64,000 nt of DNA, from positions 1-64,000 of the forward strand of contig MU863911.1 in NCBI GenBank assembly GCA_033296885.1. Reading direction: 5' to 3'. This stretch comes from Triangularia verruculosa (taxonomy: Eukaryota > Ascomycota > Sordariomycetes > Sordariales > Podosporaceae). The position numbers and the translations under genes are program-made. Below, piece after piece: positions 22,566-35,150 of this stretch. Under the pieces are notes generated by a model, which saw only the letters and a program-made list of their open reading frames with translations, ran no database searches and was not told the origin of the DNA. Each line of letters begins with the position of its first letter. Within the stretch, counting starts at the first letter, position 1.

Positions 22566-25500
22566 ATGAAACTGCTACCCTTGCTCGCAGTCTCCCTCCT
22601 GGGCTCGACAGCCCAAGCAGGACTCTTCTCTCGTGCCCCAGGTGGTGGGTTCTTTGGTGGTAGCTTTGGGTTCGGGTTTGGAAGTGGCAACAACAACAAC
22701 AATAACAACAACAACGGTGTCGATGGCCCAAGTCCTGACGGGGAGTTCAACACAGCTGTTGACGGCCCAGGCCCAAACGGAGAAAGCTTCGATCCTAGTG
22801 CCACAGGTCCTGGATTCAATGGTGGTGGCGGTCGTGGTGGTTATGGAGGAGGTTATGGTGGCGGCGGTGGAGGCTACAGCGGCAGTGGAAGGGGTCAGAA
22901 CTGGAGAAGTAGATGGAGAGGTGGTTTCCGTGGGAGATTCGGTGGCGGGAACGGCAACAGCAATGGAAATGGCAACGGCAACTCCAACCCCAATTCCAAC
23001 AACCGAGGCCAGGGTGGTGAGAATGCTGCCAATGGTGAAGGACAACCACAGCAACCCAAGAACGTCCTTATGAAAGTTGGAAACACCATCCTCGCACCAG
23101 GAGGGCAATGTACATTTGACGGTTCGTCCCTCCCCCAGCTCCCCTCTTATCTCACCCAAGCACCAAACTAACAAAGCCCAGACCTCGCCCAAGAACCAAT
23201 CCTCCTCTTCCCCCAAGGCGCCCTCAACAAGACTTACATGGCCATCGGCCTCGAAATGTCTCTCAACCTCTCCTCCTTCGCCTCGTTTGATCCAACCTCC
23301 CTTTTGGCATCCGCTCAACTCTCCCTGACCTACCTTCAATCTGGGCTGCGACTTCGTGATTTTGAGAACCCTATTTTGACCTCGGAAACGAACCCGCTGG
23401 TGCCGTTTAAGGCGCTGCAAGGGGGTAACGGGTCAACAGTGCCGCAGATGTTGATCACGATGCTCTATACGCAGCCTCAGCCGTTGGTGATTGAGGATTC
23501 GGTGCAGATTGGGCTCGCGGAGATTGCAGGGGCAGAAGGGGATGAAGGGAGGAGGGGGTTTGATTTGGCTGGGTTCTTGGAGGGGTGTGGGATCACGGGG
23601 GATGCGGTCCCGGTGGGAAGTGGGTTGGTGATAGTTAATGCTACTATTAATGGGAATGCTGGTGTCGGTGGAGGCGCTGGCGCTGGTGCCGGAGCTGGTG
23701 CCGGAGCTGGTGCCGGAGCTGGTGCCGGAGCTGGTGCCGGAGCTGGTGCCGGAGCTGGTGCCGGAGCTGGTGCCGGAGCTGGTGCCGCTGGTGCCGGAGC
23801 TGGTGCCGCTGGTAACTCAACTGCCGGGGCCGGGGCGGGTGCTGGAGCTGGAGCAGCTGGTAATACTACTGCCGGGACCGGAGGTGGTGCTGGTGCTGGA
23901 GCTGGAGCTGGAGCCGGCGCCGATGCGGGCGCAGGTGCCGGGGCTGGCGGTGCTGCCGGAGCTGGAGGAGAACAAGTCACTACCATCGTCACCACTGGTG
24001 CCGACGGACAGGTGGCTACTCTTACATCTACCATTGCTGCTGCGGGCGCCGGTGCCACTGCTGGAGCTGATGCTTCTGCCAATGCCACCGCCGGTGCTGG
24101 TGCAGGAGCGGGAGCGGGAGCAGGTACAGGTGCAGGTGCAGGTGTCAATGCCGGGGCCAGTGCTGGAGCAGGTGCTGCTGCTGGTGCTGGAGTCACGGTT
24201 ATCACGACTACCGATGCCGCTGGGTCTGTAGCTACTCTTACTTCAACCTTGGCTGGCGGTGCTGGAGCAGGGGCAGATGCTGCTGCCAATGCCACTGCCG
24301 GTGCGGGAGCTGATGCCAAGGCTGGTGCCGGTGCCGCAGCTACAGCTACTGCCACCGCTGGTGCAGGGGCTGATGCTGGTTCAAATGCTGGAGCTGGCGC
24401 GGGTGCTGATGCAGGAGCGGCTGCCGGTGCTACTGCCACTGCTGGAGCCGACGCCGGTGCCGGTGCAGGAGCCGGAGTTGGTGCAGATGCTGGAGCAGCA
24501 GCCACTGCAACAGCAAGTGCCGGAGCTGGAGCTGAAGCTGGCGCTGGAGCGGGTGCTGGAGCCGGAGCCGGAGCTGATGCTGCAGCTACCGCAACAGCAG
24601 GTGCCGGAGCAGGTGCCGGAGCTGATGCTGCAGCTACCGCAACAGCGGGTGCCGGAGCAGGTGCCGGTGCCGAGGCCGGAGCCGGGGCAGGTGCAGGTGC
24701 AGGTCCCGGCGCAGGCGCAGCAGCAAATGCAACCGCCACTGCCGGAGCCACTGCCGGGGCGGGCGCCGGGGCGGGCGCCGAGGCTGGTGCCGGCACTGGC
24801 GCAGGTGCCGGAGCAGTCGTCACGACCCTCACAACTACCGGTGCCGACGGCCAACCGACAGCTCTCACCACCACTCTTCCCCCCGGTGTTCTCCCCTCTC
24901 CTGGTGTCGTTGGTACTGGCGCAGCTGGTGGAGGAGCAGGCGCCAATGCCACAGCAGGTGCCTCCAAGGCTCTCACTACTCTCACTCAGGAGGTCACTAT
25001 CACTGTTACAGATGATGCCAACTCTGCGATGACGTCTACGATTACCTTCGTGTCGACTATTATGGTTGCTGATACCACGGGCGGGGATTGCAAGCCTACT
25101 GCTGATCCTGTGACGGTCACGATTACTGTCACTGCTGAGGCGGAGGCGAGTGCTACTGCCAGTGCTGGGGCTGGAGGTGATTCTGGTTCTGGGTCTGATG
25201 GTGACTCAGGGTCGGGATCTGGTTCTGGTAGCAGCTCTGGAGGTAGCAGTTCTGGATCTGATGGGGATTCTGATCACGGTTCAGGCAGTGGCTCTGGATC
25301 AAGTTCTGGATCAGGATCCGGCTCAAAGTGTGATGTTTGCGACCAGGTCAACGGTGGTGGTGATGATAACGACAACGATGATGGTAATGGCCATGGTAGC
25401 GGCAACAACAAGGACAACGGAGATGATAAGGGCGATGACAACGGCAATGGAAATGGAGGTTATGGCGGATCGGGATCTGATAAAAAGCCGTGCGATATTT

Positions 25501-26690
25501 GCGACAGCATACATGGTGATGATAAAAATGACAACAACGACAATAAGGATAACAAGGACAATAAGGGCGGCTCTGGCTCCAAATCTGGTAATTCCGACGA
25601 CGGAAGAGACGGTGGCAGCAATGGTGGCTCAGGGTCCGATAAGAAGCCTTGCGATATCTGCGACAGCATACATGGCGATGGGAACAAGGACAGCAAGGAT
25701 AATAATGGCAACTCTGGCCACGGCTCTAGCGGATCGGATCGCGGCAACGGTGATGATGGCCGCGATAACAAAGATGGCAACAACCGGGATGGCGACCACC
25801 GGGATAATAAGGATAAGGGCAGCAATGGCTCTGACAGCCACTGCAAGAGCGGCTGCGACTCCGGGTCCGACGGTGGCTCTCGAGGCGGCCATAATAATGA
25901 CGACCAGAATGACCGTGCCGATAAGGGCAATATGGACAACATGGACAAGGGGAACAAGCACAAGGATGGCAATGGCAATGACAGCAAAGACAAGGGCCAC
26001 GGCAATAGCAACGATGGAGGCGGTTCCGGCGGCTCCGACAACATGGGCGGTGGCCGTGGAAACAGCACCTCCAGCGGTGGCTCCGGTTCCAAGTACAATG
26101 AGGACAACATGGACAACGGCCAAGGTAACCGTGAAGGCCAGAACGGAGGCAATAAGGACGGCAAGAGCAAAGAATCCGGTGACCCATGCACCACTTGCAG
26201 CGGAATGCACGAAGGCGGATCCAAGACCACAACAGCGGCTGGTTCTGGGGACGACGACAACAATAGGCGCCCAGCGCCCACGTCAACGGCATCTGGCAGT
26301 GATGGTAACGCTGACGGAAAAGATGGTAAAGGTAGCAGCGGCGAGACAGGTCCGATAACATCCACATCCTTAACTCCTTCCCCGACGAATGCTGACACGG
26401 CTGGCAGCGCACCAACATCAGTATTCAAACTGACGGTAATCTACCCGATCGATGCCACTACGTCGGCCGGGAACGGAACGATACCTGCGGCTGCTCAGGC
26501 AGGGCAGGGCAACGACTCACCCAGCGTTGAAACGGCCGCCGCCTTGGGCGCGGAGAGCACCGATGTTCCTTCTAGCTCTGGACCGGCCATTGTTGTCGTT
26601 GGGAGTGGAGCAGTGAGGGACGCTCATCCTGGAACTGTCTCGGCTCTACTTCTTGGAGCTGTTGCTGTTATTTTCTTTGTTTTCTTGTAA
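22566..26690 (+). CDS. Very large secreted, probably GPI-anchored Gly-Ala repeat protein (1354 aa)
   Basis: Exons 22566-23121 and 23182-26690; the 60-nt intron (GTTCGT donor, ACTAAC branch, CAG acceptor) splits an Asp codon. Regions in order: signal peptide MKLLPLLAVSLLGSTAQA; a Gly/Asn-rich segment with an Asn run and Arg/Gly patches (to about 155); a folded-looking domain (about 165-340) starting NVLMKVGNTILAPGGQCTF; an Ala-Gly repeat block (about 350-780) interrupted by three Thr-rich modules of form TTxTTGADGQxATLTST; a Thr/Val beta-type segment (785-845) with one Cys; a Ser/Gly/Asp/Asn/Lys low-complexity region with five paired-Cys motifs (CDVCD, two CDICDSIHGD, CKSGCD, CTTCSGMH); and a C-terminal hydrophobic tail preceded by small residues, as in GPI signals. 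A wall-anchored structural or adhesive role is inferred from architecture. I do not recognise the folded domain. Confidence 0.75.
23682..23789 (+). repeat. Perfect 12-bp coding minisatellite (Ala-Gly-Ala-Gly)
   Basis: The unit GCTGGTGCCGGA repeats without error eight times and then degenerates (GCTGGTGCCGCT). It lies in frame in the Gly-Ala surface protein. Exact copies imply recent expansion and likely length variation between strains. Confidence 0.95.
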
Positions 26691-27679
26691 TTGTTAAAGT
26701 GAAAAGGAAAAGACGGGAGAAATGGCATTGAGCATTGCATTGAGATGGCGTTAACGGTTTATTTTCTTAGCTATCATGCTGGGTTTGGGTGCTATAGATA
26801 GATATCCCTTGGGTAAGCTAGAGGTTCCTAGCTTCTGGTCCAGAGCACCGGGTTGGCGGGAACTGGTCTGGGCGTTCCAAAAGGTTAATTTCTGTTTCTT
26901 TTCTTTTTTCTGGTCTGCTTGGATAGAGGCAGGTCGAAGTTTTTGATATTCTGTAGTTATATCAATGGAGAGTATGTTTTTTCCTGGAGTACAAGCCGAA
27001 GTGATACAAGATGGACTATGGATGAGGGCAACAAAACGACCAACTGAGGTGAGAAGATTAGATGATAGAAACCCTGGCCACATGATGCAATGCAGGTGAA
27101 GAATATGACCGGCTTCTGCAGACGGGCAGCTGCGGGCCACTCGCAGGCTGAGGATTGTGCGGGCACAAGGAATTCTCCGGACGTTGCACAAAGAGCAGCC
27201 GGACGAGCTTAAAGATGGGTCAGTCCCTTCTTAGCTGCCAAGACAAAGGAGCAGCCCAACAGGCCCAAGAGATTCCCCCACAGTGGTCCGTGCCTGGCAG
27301 CCGAAAACCGCCGTCAAAGTGCGGCTCTGAACTCTGGACGCTTCGATGCGTCCTCTACCCACAGCAGCAACCCTGCCTGACAGAAACTCCCATCGTTAAG
27401 CACCCCTCCAACCGACCGAGCTTCCACTCGACCACACGTTTTCGCGACCGACAAAACCCCAGCTCATGACGTCCACCCCGACTCTCCATACTGTCCTACA
27501 TTCTCAACAGACTGGCAATACTGGCGATAGATAACAGAACTGGTATATTGCCTGTTAGCTCCACAAGTTGACATCGCGCAATCGCATATCTCCCCTCCTA
27601 TTCCCTGAATACCCCGAGCTACCCTCGTCTTTCTCTACCTCTCACCGTGCCTGCACTATCGCGCACTTCGACCACCAAG
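26691..27679. other. Intergenic upstream of CAF40
   Basis: 3' flank of the surface-protein gene and promoter/leader of CAF40. A pyrimidine-rich stretch precedes the CAF40 start. No gene seen. Confidence 0.55.
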
Positions 27680-28935
27680 ATGATGCCCAACCCGCACGTA
27701 TACGGTCACCACCAGTACCCCCAGGCGGATTCGGCCTGGATGCATCAGCAGACGTCGCATCAGCACCACGTCCAGGCCGCCGCACAGGGTGCTGTCAATG
27801 TTGCCCAGCAGCAATACCATAACCGTATGGCTGGCGCCCATAATGGCGTCAACGCCCTGGCCCAGAGCCATGTCCAGGAGACATCCCTCGAGGCGTCCGT
27901 GTCAGAGGATAACAGGAGGACACTTCAGTACATTGCCGACCTGCTCGACGAGAACACACGCGAGGCTGCTTTGCTGGAACTGAGTAAAAAGCGGGAGCAA
28001 GTGCCCGAGCTGGCATTGATCTTGTGGCACTCGTTCGGTATGACAGCCGCCTCTATAGTCTTCAGTTCTGTATATTCGTCCGTGGCCGGAATTGTGAGGC
28101 TAACAGAAGTTGTTAGGCGTCATGACCTCCCTTCTTCAGGAGATCATCAGCGTGTATAGTCTGCTAAACCCGTCGCAACTTACCGCAGCCGCCTCCAATA
28201 GAGTATGCAATGCGCTGGCTCTTCTTCAGTGTGTTGCGTCTCACAACGAGACGCGCACGTTGTTCCTGAGCGGTAAGGCGCGCTGATTAATTTGTCCCGG
28301 CACACGCTTACTGACATATGCTTGCAGCCCACATCCCACTCTTCCTTTATCCGTTTCTCAATACGACATCCAAGTCAAGGCCGTTCGAGTACTTGCGATT
28401 GACGTCCTTGGGAGTCATCGGGGCGTTGGTGAAGAATGACTCAACCGAAGTGATCAACTTCCTTTTGACCACTGAGATCATCCCTCTTTGCCTTCGTATC
28501 ATGGAGACAGGATCTGAGCTTAGCAAGACAGTGGCAATTTTCATCGTGCAGAAGATTCTACTTGACGACAATGGCCTAAACTACATTTGCGCAACATACG
28601 AGCGTTTCTATGCAGTCGGGACCGTGTTGAGCAACATGGTAGGCCAGCTCGTCGAGCAGCAGACGGCAAGACTCCTCAAGCATGTTGTGCGATGCTTCCT
28701 CAGGTAAGTATCTTTGCTAGCTGTCTACCATCACTATGCTCACTAGATGCGTAACAGACTCAGCGACAACGCGAGAGCCCGTGAGGCGCTGCGCCAGTGC
28801 CTCCCGGAACCCCTGCGAGACAACACCTTTGCGGCCGTCCTTCGAGATGACGCTGCGACCAAGCGTTGCCTTCACCAGCTCGTGGTTAACCTTCAAGAAA
28901 ATGTAGTCGAGCCCAGCGGTCAACTTGGAATTTGA
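27680..28935 (+). CDS. caf40: CCR4-NOT complex subunit CAF40 / RCD1 (CNOT9), 355 aa
   Basis: Exons 27680-28037, 28117-28272, 28328-28703 and 28758-28935; introns of 79, 55 and 54 nt, all GT-AG with CTAAC-like branch sites, phases consistent. The start at 27680 is the first of two adjacent ATGs ([14 protein letters not shown]). The N-terminus is His/Gln/Ala-rich and disordered; from about residue 75 the armadillo-type fold begins: [58 protein letters not shown] repeat, [54 protein letters not shown] and the end [13 protein letters not shown]. The protein is extremely conserved in eukaryotes. It is a core CCR4-NOT subunit that binds regulators bringing mRNAs for deadenylation and translational repression. 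Confidence 0.95.
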
Positions 28936-31900
28936 AGCAGCACATGCTTTGCCCAACACAGAGAAGAACTCGAGAGCTAACTGAGAACAAGTAGCAGGGA
29001 AAGGACATGATGCTCGACCGGCTCTATAAATAAGTGGAGATTCTCTTGTTCGCTGGACCCAAACGACATTTCCACATGGGGAGTATGACGACGCGACACT
29101 ATTTTATTTGATACCAAGACGATACCATTCACCATCAACATCATGCACACACCAATGTATATCCACCAAACAACACATTGTCGATTCAACGGTTATTCAG
29201 GGGTTCAATCGATCACAACGGGAAAGATTTTGGGGGGAAGGAAAAGTGCTTTCTTTTTTTCTCTTCTCGCTTCTCAGCAGGGACGGTAGGCCATGGCGGG
29301 GAGTAGGAGAAGGTAATGGGGGTTGGCTTTGTTTTCGGTCTCTGTTGTTTTCATTTTGGGAAAGACGGCGTGTGTTCAAAAGCATACCAGCGTATATGAA
29401 ACGAAAGGGATTGCTCTTTCCGAGGGAAGAGCATAGGCGGGCAATAAGGGATCAAGGGAAGCGACACATATTTCATTGCACAAAGCGAGACAGGGAGAAG
29501 ACAGATGGCGGCGTTTATGGGAGTCCATACTTATCTTTATATCTCCTTTACACACACTGTATATTTATGAGGAGGGCTTGTTATACTCTTACATAGCCTC
29601 CATTTCCTTTCTCTCTGGAGTGGAAAGGCGGGGGGTGGCAACGGCTTTAGCATAGCAAGGGCTGGAATTTGCTTTTTTTTTTCCCTATGACTTAGCTCTT
29701 CATTGTTCCCCTTTCTGACTTCTTTTCTTTTGTTTGAATTATGTGAGAGAAGTGGGAGTTTTGTGTGAACAAAAATGGCATGGATTTTGGTGGGATTATA
29801 TGAGGGTGTGGGTGGCTCTGAAATTATAGAGCTGTTCGTTGCTTATGCATGCTTGCTCAACTACGAACTATACCATATATCGTATATCGGCGTGGAGGAC
29901 AAGAAGAGGTGGTGGATTGGTGAAATATTGGGCGGTCAGGAGGAACAGGATATCCGACCTCTGAACCCCCTCACGCAATCTGTGGTTAGGGTGAAGATGG
30001 GATCAGTGGGAGAGAACTGGAGGGTTGGGTTGTCAGTGTGGAAAAGCTGACGTTTGTGGTCCTGTATGATGCAGAAAGTGTGTGTACGGTAGCGTATATG
30101 GAGTGTGGCAACTGGACATGGAATGAACGGTTGTGATAGCCTCAATTACCCATCTGATAGCAGAGACCACGTGAGCGACAGAGTTTATCGTCGCTTCGAT
30201 AACATCGTGAGCGGGGTTGTTTGTACTCCTCCCCACCGACGACGAGCAGGGTTGGAAGCGAGCGGTTGCCGAGCTTCAGGAACAGTGTCATCGAGCTCGG
30301 TCATTGAACTTGGCTTTTTATGAGAGAGACAGGGGTTAGGGTTGTCTACATTCGACCCCTGTCACCGACTCGACAGCTCTCTTTTTCCTCATTTCAGTCT
30401 CATGTTGTTTCTTATTAGAAAAGAAAACAGTTCTGGGACAGGCCATTTAAACCCAACGATTAAACGCCTGGAAAGACATGGCATTTCCCACCCCGCCACC
30501 ATTCGAGGTGAAAAGTGCGATAACGAGGTCTGGTTGGCTCATCCAGAGAAACATCGCCCACACCCGCGTACACGGAGCCGACAACCAGGAATGGAAGGAC
30601 CAGCGAGTGATACCCTCGAGGTTCCGCATGACACTTTTTTATGGAAGGTCAAGTTCGTCGCTCGTCCCGTCGTTAGGCACCCCGCAAGTTACGGCTAGCT
30701 ACCGTTCGTTACGACGTCACTTTGCCTCTTCTTTGCTGGGGGAAAGTCGCTACACCAGACACAGAGGGCTCGCCCCCCGTCCCCCGCAGTTGAGTTGCAA
30801 CGGTTTCTGATGCGCTCTTGCGCTTTTGTGCAAGGGGGGGAAACCCTGAAAAAGAAACAACAGAAGGAACTGCTAAAGATATTACCCTACTGTGTACCCG
30901 CCCGATCTTATTTCCAGAACCTGCAGAGCTGAACTTTGGATAGCCCAATGGGATGTGTCCCTGTTGGATGGGGATATTCTTGCTGCGAGATTGCATCACC
31001 ATACAGGAACGAGACATGCCACTTGCACACTACCTACAGGCGGGAAGAGAGAAAGAAAAGCAATAAAATCAAGGTGCTGATGGGCGGGGATCGATGCTGC
31101 ACGCGATATCCAAGGACTGGACCGAGGCGGGGGGGGACGGACGGGAAGCAGAATGCGCTAGGGTGATTGGTTTATGCTGCCAGGGGTGCAGGAACCGCCT
31201 AGATTTGGGGCAAGGGATGGGAACGACGAGTGTCGAGTGGTTCTTAAGTAGGAAGGCACCAAGAAGACTTTCAATTTCTCGGCAGGAAGTTGAAGGTGGA
31301 GGATATCACCCGACGAGGGACTTTAAGGGGATGACTGATGGAAGGAGCGAACAGAGACAAACAACCCCGCAGTCAGAGTTGGAGAGGTAAGGTAGGAGGG
31401 AACCAAGTGCAACGTCGGTTCTGTCCATATGATCTGGATAACCCACTGTACAGACAGTGACAGCAAGTGACAAGCAAGCAGCGTTACATTCTCGACTGAC
31501 TAGATTCCTGTCAACATTGTCATAAACGGAAACCACGTCCGATCGACATGCCTTTTTTCCCGATAAGGGTACCTTGTGAACAACTTGGCCACTGATTCTT
31601 CCACTTCCTTTTTGCGGCGGGGGGAGGTGTTGTGTTTCGTGGAACCAATTATGCATCGGCAAACTCTAACTTTCTTTTTAGTACGCTAAGAAACCTGGAC
31701 AGGGCAGGGGAGGGGGTGGACGACGTTACCTTGGCCCTGCTTCTAGCCTTATTTTATTGTGCGAATGATGAACGACCACTGAGACAGAAAGGTTACCTAC
31801 CCGTCATGGGAGGGTTTTGTTGTGACCAATCTGGTTGGGGAAAGGGTAGGCGGTTGAGGTTTTTGGGGGGGGGACAGGGAAAATATTTAGATTAAAAAGG

Positions 31901-32012
31901 TGGGTGTTTCCCCTGAGGGACGTCATGACTAAAACCCTTCCGTCTCCCTTTTCTGTCTCTTTTCCTGATCGATCGTTTATTCGATCGGTCTGGTCAGGTC
32001 AGTCAGTCAACG
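28936..32012. other. Intergenic, no supportable gene
   Basis: 3.1 kb between CAF40 and the ceramidase gene on the same strand. Frames such as 29108-29596, 29775-30050 and 30342-30698 lack recognisable motifs and partners. It probably contains the CAF40 3' region and the ceramidase promoter; the last bases before the ceramidase ATG are pyrimidine-rich with CGATCGATCG-type repeats. Confidence 0.5.
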
Positions 32013-34277
32013 ATGTCACCAACCAAAGGAAGGACCATCGCGTCCACTTTCACCACCTTCTTCTTGTTCGCACTTCTCGCCTTCATCCAGTTCATCGCCG
32101 CCCTCCCCAGCAGCCAGCATGCCTCCCAGAAACGAGCAGTCGGGGACAAGTACCTCCTCGGCGTGGGTAAAGCAGACATCACTGGCCCTGTAGTCGAAAT
32201 CAACTTTGCTGGCTACGCCGACACAGCGCAGTCTGGAACCGGCCTTCGCCAACGTCTCTATGCCCGCGCGTTCATCATCGGTGAGGTTTCCAACCCCGCC
32301 AACCGGTTCATCTACATCGTGTTGGATACCATGTCTGGTGACACCGCGGTTCGTCGCGGGATTCTGGAGGGTATCGCTGCCCAGGGAACAGGGTACAACA
32401 TGTACAAGGCCGGAAATGTGGCTGTTACCGGCACACATCAGCATTCTGGTCCTGGGGCGTGGTTCAACTATCTGCTTCCACAGGTCACGAGTTTGGGCTT
32501 CGACAAGCAGAGCTACAAGGCAATTGTGGATGGTGCGGTCCTAGCTGTCAAGCGGGCTCATGAGGGTCTGCAGGAGGGTTACCTCGACTTTGGCACCACG
32601 AGGATCAAGGACGCAAATATCAACCGGAGTTTGTACTCGTACTTGGCCAACCCTGCTGCGGAACGGGCTCAGTATGGGGACGACAGTGTCGAGAAGATTA
32701 TGACGCTGTTGAAGTTCCAGAGGGCGTCGGATGGAAAGGCTATCGGTGTGCTGACTTGGTTCCCGGTTCACCCTACCTCTATGCAGGGGAACAATACCCA
32801 TGTTACGGGCGATAATAAGGGGTTGGCGGCGTATTACTTCGAGAGGTCGGTCAAGGGTGATAGTGCGGTTGCAGATGGGTTTGTGGCTGGGTTTTCGCAG
32901 GCAAATATGGGTGATTCTTCGCCGAATATTTTGGGGGCCTGGTGTGATGATGGGTCAGGCCAAATGTGCGACTTTGAGACGAGCACTTGCGCGGATGGAA
33001 AGTCGCAATCTTGTCGCGCTCGTGGACCTGCGTTCGAGAAGCTGGATCTGGGTGTGGCGAGCTGTGAGATTATCGCTCAGAGGCAGTTCAGTGGTGCCAA
33101 GTCTCTCTTCGTAAGGCATCTGGATTTGTTACCAGCGAGGTCATGAAACTAACAACTCTCACAGACCTCTCTCGCTTCAGGCTCGACTCCCGTCACCGGC
33201 GCCTCAGTCCGCTCGTTCCACTACTTCCATGACATGCGCTACTATACCTTCCCCCTCGCCAACGGCACCCTCGTCCAGACCTGCCCTGCCGCTCTTGGCC
33301 ACTCTTTCGCTGCTGGTACCGCAGACTGGCCTGGCGCATTTGACTTCACTCAAGGCGACTCCGGCGCGCCAAACAACCCGTTCTGGTCCGTCGTTGGTGG
33401 TCTGCTCAAGGCTCCCTCACCCCAGCAAAAGGCTTGCCAGCAGCCCAAGCCAATCCTCCTCAACGTCGGCGAGATGGAGGCTCCGTATGCCTGGAGCCCG
33501 AATATTATGGATATTCAGTCGTTCCGTGTCGGGCAGTTCATCATCGTTGTCTCGCCTGTGGAAGTCACCACTATGGCTGGTCGCAGATGGAAGGGGGCTG
33601 TCAAAGCTGCTGCTGCCTCCCAGCTCTCCTTGGGAACCGAACCCTACGTTGTCTTGGGCGGCCCAGGAAACACCTACTCACATTACCTGACCACGCCAGA
33701 GGAATACCAGATCCAGCGATACGAGGGTGCCTCTACTCTCTTCGGCCAGTGGGCACTCCCCGCCTTCGTCAACCTCACCCTTCGCGGTCTCCCCTACCTT
33801 TCTCCTTCTTCCAACTCCCAGCCTACCTTCGGCTCCCCAGCCCCTCCAGACAACCGCGAAAACTCCCTCAGCTTTATCACCGGTGTCGCCTTTGACGCCG
33901 AGCCCATTGGCAAGAAATTCGGGAACGTTCTCACCCAGCCTGCCTCGTCATACACACGAGGCCAAGTAATCAGCGTTAGATTCCAGGGCGCAAACCCAAG
34001 GAACAACCTCAGGCTCGAGGGAACCTATGCTGCGGTGGAGAAGCAGACCAACGGTCAGTGGATGAGGGTCTTGAGTGATGAGGATTGGAGGTTGGTGTAT
34101 ACCTGGAAAAGGACAAATTGGGCACTGGGACACAGTGAAGTCACTCTCACTTGGGAGACGAGTGCGACCGAGGATAGCACAGGGACGTATAGGGTGAGGT
34201 ATTATGGCGATTCGAAGCCGTTGATTGGGAGTATCAAGGCTTTTGAGGGGGTGTCGAATAGCTTTACGCTGAATTGA
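32013..34277 (+). CDS. Neutral ceramidase, secreted (736 aa)
   Basis: Exons 32013-33110 and 33165-34277; the 54-nt intron (GTAAGG donor, ACTAAC branch, ACAG acceptor) lies in phase 0 and joins GAKSLF to TSLASGS. The N-terminus has a hydrophobic signal/anchor (FFLFALLAFIQFIAALPSS). The mature protein begins GVGKADITGPVVEINFAGYA, the hallmark start of neutral ceramidases. Further signatures: GTHQHSGPGAW (zinc-binding His), FPVHPTSM, SQANMGDSSPNILG (the nucleophile Ser lies in GDSSPN), GQFIIVVSPVEVTTMAGRR and GGPGNTYSHYLTTPEEYQ. A C-terminal immunoglobulin-like domain closes the protein. The enzyme hydrolyses ceramide to sphingosine and a fatty acid at neutral pH, outside the cell or in the secretory path. 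Length matches the family (about 700-780 aa). Confidence 0.95.
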
Positions 34278-34609
34278 GGGGTTAATGGGGGGTTTGTGGT
34301 AATTATATGAGTTAATGATGAATGATGATTAAGACGACTCTTATGTTCTGCCCGGTTGTGACTTTGATGCACTTTTGTGCGAAGCGAAGGAAGGTGATGG
34401 ATTGTGTGAAGTTGGGTGCCTGGGGGGTCTTCTATAAAGGTGTGAGGAGCGACCCGAGTGATGAGAATGCCAACAACTGACTTGTTCGACTAAGGTACTT
34501 TCAACTTGGCACTGGTAAAGAGCGACTTGCTCGCCAATATCTTCCAATTTTCTGATTATATACACAGTATTTGAATGGCGATTTGGTTCGCTGAGGTGAT
34601 CAAAGGCTT

Positions 34610-35150
34610 TGATTGCCGAGCCGCAACCTCGTCGCCGAGATTGTCAGTGACTTAATGGCTGAGGTAATCAACATCTGTATCGCCGACATAATCGACGACC
34701 TAGTCGCTGAGATAATCGACCTGATCGACGACATCATCAACAACAGCTTGATTGATGAACAGCGAATCGACTGAACGCAATCGGAATGGCAGATTTGACT
34801 TGTATGAACAGAACGACTAAACAGGTCAAATGGACATGGTGAATAAGCGACCTAACAGACATTACTTGATATATGTAGGTAGTTTATCAGTTTTAGATCA
34901 AGCGATAATCTTAATCAATGAGTCGAGTTAAAGGAATTTCTTCGACCAACTTAACCACATTGATCGTTAATTCCATCGATAGTTCGAATATATCGAACAT
35001 CTTGATCGACAGCTCGGGCTAGTCAACAACAGCTTAAAGTGTTCGACGGCTCAAACGATAGTTTATTTAATATTTTAATCGAGAGCTTAATCGAGAAATT
35101 GTTCCATCGACAGCAAAGTCGCTTACTCGGTCGTTAAATCGACCACCTCC
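34610..35150. repeat. TCGA/ATCGAC-rich degenerate low-complexity tract
   Basis: Words such as ATCGACGAC, AATCGAC and CATCGA recur every 9-15 nt over about 500 nt, densest at 34680-34740 and again at 34960-35135. No exact unit survives, suggesting a decayed simple or minisatellite array. AT-rich spacers increase toward the right. Confidence 0.45.

Noticed and set aside
23477..24985. 502-codon minus-strand frame made of Ala-Pro repeats
   Set aside because: It is the antisense reading of the GGC/GCT-rich Gly-Ala repeat; the plus-strand gene has signal peptide, intron and C-terminal anchor, the antisense has none.
25460..26428. 322-codon minus-strand Leu/Pro/Ser frame opposite the spacer of the surface protein
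   Set aside because: Antisense shadow of the Asp/Asn/Ser/Gly codons; no start context, splice signals or domain.
29108..29596. 162-codon plus-strand frame after CAF40
   Set aside because: Lies in the likely 3' flank; begins in low-quality context and shows no domain.
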